Of a stretch of 8,152 bases of DNA, positions 5,734 to 8,152 are shown one piece after another (the stretch's first letter is position 1; every line of letters begins with the position of its first letter). Source of the stretch: an uncultured Collinsella sp. (lineage in GTDB: Bacteria; Actinomycetota; Coriobacteriia; Coriobacteriales; Coriobacteriaceae); NCBI GenBank assembly GCA_902465465.1, contig CABQNF010000035.1:1-8152 (forward strand). Reading direction: 5' to 3'. The notes beneath the pieces are model-generated. The model was not told the origin of the DNA and did no database searches. It was given only the letters and a program-made list of their open reading frames with translations. A program made the translations under genes and the position numbers.

Positions 5734-6468
5734 GTGCCAGACAAAAAGACGCCGTGTATCTCGGCTATCGATACGACGAACTTTGCGCGCCAGATCGTGC
5801 TGGACTTTGAGTTTGCGCCGGTGCCAAGGCAGCGCCAGCGCCGCGGGTTGCGCAACGAGATTATCGAGGTCGGCGCGGTTAAGCTCGATAACCGCGGCAA
5901 CGTTATGGGCGAGTTCTCGCAGTTTGTGCAGACAGAATTTACCGAAGGCGTTGCGTTTCCCGTCCGCGAGCTTACGGGGATATCGGCCGTGGACACCGCG
6001 ATGGCTGATCCGCTCTATGTGGTGATCAAAAGACTCAGCGATTGGATCGGTCGCTACTCCGCCCAGATAGTTTGCTGGAGCGGGGCGGATCATCGACAGC
6101 TTATGACCGAGTGCCAGGCAAAGCACATGGACCTTTCCGCATTTCCTACGGACTGGGCCGACCTGCAGGCGTTTTACACTTCGATCATGGACGTGGGCAG
6201 CCACGGGTGCGTCTCTTTGAGTGACGCGGCAACGTGGTTTGGCATCGAGTTCGACGAGTCGACGGGTCACGCCCACAGCGCCTTAGCCGATGCGCGCGTG
6301 ACCGCCAAGCTGCTCAAGCAGGTGATGGATGGGGGCTACCGCGTGAGCCCGCACGTCCAGGAAGTCCGCCAGCGGTGGGGGGTGGGCGAGCGAGCCCAGA
6401 CGCGCCTTTCCAGCAAGTGCCCCGAGCTGGGCGACCTGCTGCTGAGGCTGAAGGCGGAGGGGAGGTAG
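5734..6468 (+). CDS. DnaQ-like DEDDh 3'-5' exonuclease
   Basis: A 244-residue stand-alone exonuclease of the DnaQ/RNase T type, predicted to remove nucleotides from 3' ends of DNA or RNA with two metal ions. The four acidic residues and the histidine are visible: D24 and E26 in LDFEFAP (Exo I), D119 in WSGADHRQL (Exo II), and H181 and D186 in GHAHSALADA (Exo III, HxxxxD form). NEIIEVGAVK (41-50) and LTGIS (80-84) also fit the fold. The tail (about 200-244) is basic and not recognised. The start is GTG 5734, 8 nt after GGAGAAAGG (5717-5725). An earlier ATG at 5696 is in a different frame. It appears monocistronic. Whether it acts in repair, RNA processing or defence cannot be told; it is not the polymerase III epsilon subunit on context. 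Confidence 0.9.
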   Translation: MPDKKTPCISAIDTTNFARQIVLDFEFAPVPRQRQRRGLRNEIIEVGAVKLDNRGNVMGEFSQFVQTEFTEGVAFPVRELTGISAVDTAMADPLYVVIKRLSDWIGRYSAQIVCWSGADHRQLMTECQAKHMDLSAFPTDWADLQAFYTSIMDVGSHGCVSLSDAATWFGIEFDESTGHAHSALADARVTAKLLKQVMDGGYRVSPHVQEVRQRWGVGERAQTRLSSKCPELGDLLLRLKAEGR

Positions 6469-6578
6469 GCCTTTTGAGAACGCCATTCGGTTTGGCATGG
6501 CAGGGCTGTAAGCGCGACTTCGCACTGCTGTTTGAATCGAAGCGTCAACCAGTATGACGAGCTGTCTGGTCTGTCTGC

Positions 6579-7001
6579 CTACACCATCGCAATCCCGCGG
6601 GCCGCACTCAACAGCTCGTACTCCCTTTCGCTCCACTGCCGCAGCTCGGCCGCGCGTACGGCGTCGCGGCACAGATCCAGGAATACCTCGGCGCCCTCGC
6701 AGAAGCACTCGCGGGCAAAGATGCCCGACCCGCCCGCAACGCACGCGCCATCGGCAAACCGCTCCCAGCTAGACGGCTCACGCGAATCGTCTCCGGACAG
6801 TTTGATCTGCAACACATGCGGGTCGCCGGCAACGCAGAACTCTTTCTCGAGCTTTTGCACCGTGAAGCGCATCTGGTGGGAGAGGCTGCTCTTGACCATG
6901 GCCGAGGCGTAGCCGTTCTGCTTGTCCAGAAGATGCATTCGTTTTGGCTTGGCTGCCAGGTTGTGGAAGTTGCGCTCGCTGCGCACAGAGAAATTGTCCA
7001 T
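6579..7001 (-). CDS. Unrecognised 140-residue protein
   Basis: I do not recognise this protein. It begins MDNFSVRSERNFHNLAAKPK and ends AARGIAMV. It looks soluble, with no signal peptide or membrane segment. Four short cysteine contexts stand out (FCVAG, ACVAG, ECFCEG, DLCRD), but they are not spaced like a zinc ribbon. The start at ATG 6999-7001 is supported by AAAGGAG at 7007-7013, 5 nt upstream; an in-frame ATG five codons earlier (7014-7016) would leave that site inside the gene. The frame stays open further upstream, but that part crosses a hairpin, a terminator-like stem and a tandem repeat and is unlikely to be coding. It converges with the exonuclease gene across a gap of about 110 bp in which I see only a weak terminator-like stem near 6460-6475. 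Confidence 0.65.
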   Translation of the reverse strand: MDNFSVRSERNFHNLAAKPKRMHLLDKQNGYASAMVKSSLSHQMRFTVQKLEKEFCVAGDPHVLQIKLSGDDSREPSSWERFADGACVAGGSGIFARECFCEGAEVFLDLCRDAVRAAELRQWSEREYELLSAARGIAMV

Positions 7002-7091
7002 ACGGACTCCTTTCATCGATGTTGGCAGGGCCACCGTGCCTTTTGGCCGGTTGGCGTCGGGATCGTGGAGCCAACTCTCTACCCCGACTCT

Positions 7092-7120
7092 GGATAAAAC
7101 GTGCCCGCTCCTTGCGGGCA
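7092..7120 (-). terminator. Terminator-like stem on the minus strand
   Basis: TGCCCGC (7102-7108) and GCGGGCA (7114-7120) form a 7-bp GC stem with a 5-nt loop. On the minus strand it is followed by CGTTTTATC. It would end transcripts coming from the membrane-protein gene before the 140-residue gene, or act as a leader attenuator for the latter. Confidence 0.45.
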
Positions 7121-7132
7121 AGAGGAAGTCTA

Positions 7133-7162
7133 TCAACGTGTACGGACTCAACGTGTACGGAC
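7133..7162. repeat. Exact 15-bp tandem duplication
   Basis: TCAACGTGTACGGAC occurs twice with no gap (7133-7147 and 7148-7162). It lies about 130 bp upstream of the 140-residue gene. Possible operator or simple slippage duplication. Confidence 0.6.
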
Positions 7163-7170
7163 AGAAATCA

Positions 7171-7204
7171 AGCGCCATCCGCGAAATGACGCGCGGATGG
7201 CGCT
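7171..7204. other. Perfect 13-bp GC-rich hairpin
   Basis: AGCGCCATCCGCG (7171-7183) and its exact complement CGCGGATGGCGCT (7192-7204) flank an 8-nt loop. On the minus strand the stem is followed by TGATTTCTG, a weak tail, so it may be the terminator of the membrane-protein gene whose stop is about 180 bp upstream on that strand. Confidence 0.55.
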
Positions 7205-7234
7205 GGTTTCCCAAGTGATTATTCGGCTTTCATC

Positions 7235-7311
7235 CGGAAAAGTGTCGAAATCAGCCGTGTAAAAGTACGGAAAAGTGTCGAAATAGGCACCTTAAAACTT
7301 CGGAAAAGTGT
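7235..7311. repeat. Three direct repeats at exact 33-bp spacing
   Basis: CGGAAAAGTGTCGAAAT occurs at 7235-7251 and 7268-7284, and its first 11 bases again at 7301-7311. Starts are 33 bp apart both times, about three helical turns. The 16-nt stretches between copies differ. The layout resembles iterated protein-binding sites (iterons or operator boxes) more than a CRISPR, being short and few. Confidence 0.65.
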
Positions 7312-7381
7312 GGCTGGATGACAAAACAGCACTTAGAAGCCGGCGCTGGATGCGGGATCCTGCGGCCGCCTTCAGCTCCCG

Positions 7382-8152
7382 CTACTCATCGTCTCCGTCG
7401 TTGGGGTCGCCCTTGAGGGTGTTGATGTCCAGGTACTGGTTATCGTCCTCTTTTTGCTGGGTCTCCGACTCCGCTTGGGTGGGGCCGCGGAACAGCTGGA
7501 ATCCCTCAAACGCAATGACGCCGAACAGGGCAATGACAATGGCGAGAAAGGCAATCTTGACTGCCTGCGGAAATTCCGAGAAACGCAGTGCCTTTTCCTC
7601 GGCGTAATAATCGGCGAAGCGTTCTTCGCCCGTGCTTTTGGTGTACGCCGGTGCGGACGCGGCCTCCGGGTCATATTCCGGTGCACGCGTGGCAGCGTAC
7701 GGATCGTTGAGATAATCGCTCGGTGCGGTGCCATAATCCTCGGTCTCGATGCGACTGGTGCCAGCATAGCCATCGGAATAATCGGAATATGCCGCACCGC
7801 CCTCATAGTCCGCGGCGCTCGTGTTGGCGGCAAAAAGCGGATTAACTGGAACGTCGAGCGCCGGCATGCCGGTAGAGGTCTCATCCAGATCGGCTGCAGC
7901 CCAGGAATCGTAGGCAACCTGATGGGCAACGGGCTCATCGAGCCTTGCGACCGGAGGCTTGCGTGCCGCAGGAACAGGCAACTGCTGGGCGCTGTACATA
8001 ACGGTGCTGTCGGCCGATTTGCCCTGCGTCGCTGCAGCGAGAAATGCCGCCGTCTCGGACGGGTCGCTTGCGGGGCGGGGAGCGGGCGTGGGCGCCGAAG
8101 TGGGTGCGGGCGTAGGCGCGGGCGTCGAAACAGGCGACTGCGCAGGAGTCGG
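7382..8152 (-). CDS. Proline-rich, acidic single-pass membrane protein (5' end outside the window)
   Basis: The frame is open to the right edge, so the N-terminal part is missing; 256 residues are visible. They begin with a proline/alanine/threonine-rich linker (TPAPTSAPTPAPRP-like, coded near 8075-8152). A long acidic, tyrosine-rich, low-complexity stretch follows, coded about 7630-7830, with pieces like YSDYSDGYAG and SDYLNDPYA. Then comes a single membrane segment (VKIAFLAIVIALFGVIAFEGF, coded about 7495-7560) and a short acidic tail ending DPNDGDDE. I do not recognise the family. An ATG at 7997-7999 lies within the same open frame, but the linker upstream reads as one protein with it, so that ATG is probably internal. 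With a long N-terminal part before one late membrane segment and no cleavage site visible, a cytoplasmic N-terminus with a short outside tail is likely. Confidence 0.75.
   Translation of the reverse strand, partial: PTPAQSPVSTPAPTPAPTSAPTPAPRPASDPSETAAFLAAATQGKSADSTVMYSAQQLPVPAARKPPVARLDEPVAHQVAYDSWAAADLDETSTGMPALDVPVNPLFAANTSAADYEGGAAYSDYSDGYAGTSRIETEDYGTAPSDYLNDPYAATRAPEYDPEAASAPAYTKSTGEERFADYYAEEKALRFSEFPQAVKIAFLAIVIALFGVIAFEGFQLFRGPTQAESETQQKEDDNQYLDINTLKGDPNDGDDE

Noticed and set aside
5350..6276. 308-residue minus-strand frame
   Set aside because: Most of it lies opposite the exonuclease, which has all its catalytic motifs and a ribosome site. Only the last 41 codons, with their own ribosome site, are kept as the candidate toxin.
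7014..7214. Upstream extension of the 140-residue gene
   Set aside because: The extension runs through the 15-bp duplication, a hairpin and a terminator-like stem, while a good ribosome site precedes the ATG at 6999-7001.
7372..7938. 188-residue minus-strand frame overlapping the membrane-protein gene
   Set aside because: It is a shifted reading of the same low-complexity sequence, rich in Arg/Pro/Thr; the chosen frame has a membrane segment and continues open to the window edge.

Overview
The window looks like chromosomal DNA from a GC-rich actinobacterium. The best guess is a gut Coriobacteriia of the Collinsella type. This rests on codon use, on protein style (an AbiEi-like protein with a Vsr-like nuclease fold, an ATPase_2/DUF234 protein), on clean AGGAGG-type ribosome sites and on the repeat family. 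The assignment is from recognition and was not tested by a search.

Layout. Positions 1-1265 (+) hold the 3' two fifths or so of a large molybdenum hydroxylase subunit of the xanthine dehydrogenase type, followed by a hairpin and an intrinsic terminator. From 1388 to 5184 is an accessory island of two genes embedded in three arrays of one unusual repeat: 48-bp imperfect palindromes (15-bp arm, 18-nt loop, 15-bp arm) at a strict 61-62 bp period. Array A (1388-1711) lies between the hydroxylase and a minus-strand AbiEi-like gene (1666-2754). Array B (3051-3345) lies between that gene and a plus-strand ATPase (3471-4862). Array C starts at the ATPase stop codon (4860-5184). A perfect 54-bp palindrome sits in the ATPase promoter region (3401-3454).

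Just after array C is a compact locus that fits an undescribed type I toxin-antitoxin pair. A 41-residue hydrophobic peptide with a very basic tail (5350-5475, minus) is met head-on by a short promoter-plus-terminator RNA (about 5290-5375, plus), whose terminator stem overlaps the last codons of the peptide gene. Upstream of the peptide is a decayed piece of a second ATPase gene (5585-5647).

The remainder looks more ordinary: a DEDDh 3'-5' exonuclease (5734-6468, +), an unrecognised 140-residue protein (6579-7001, minus), and the C-terminal part of a proline-rich, acidic, single-pass membrane protein running off the right edge (7382-8152, minus). The 7002-7381 gap holds a hairpin, a terminator-like stem, a 15-bp tandem duplication and three copies of a motif spaced exactly 33 bp.

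The main candidates for novelty are the toxin/antisense RNA pair, the palindrome arrays that bracket the two accessory genes, and the nested palindrome before the ATPase. The two accessory genes are not an obvious pair: the AbiEi-like protein has no AbiEii nucleotidyltransferase partner here.
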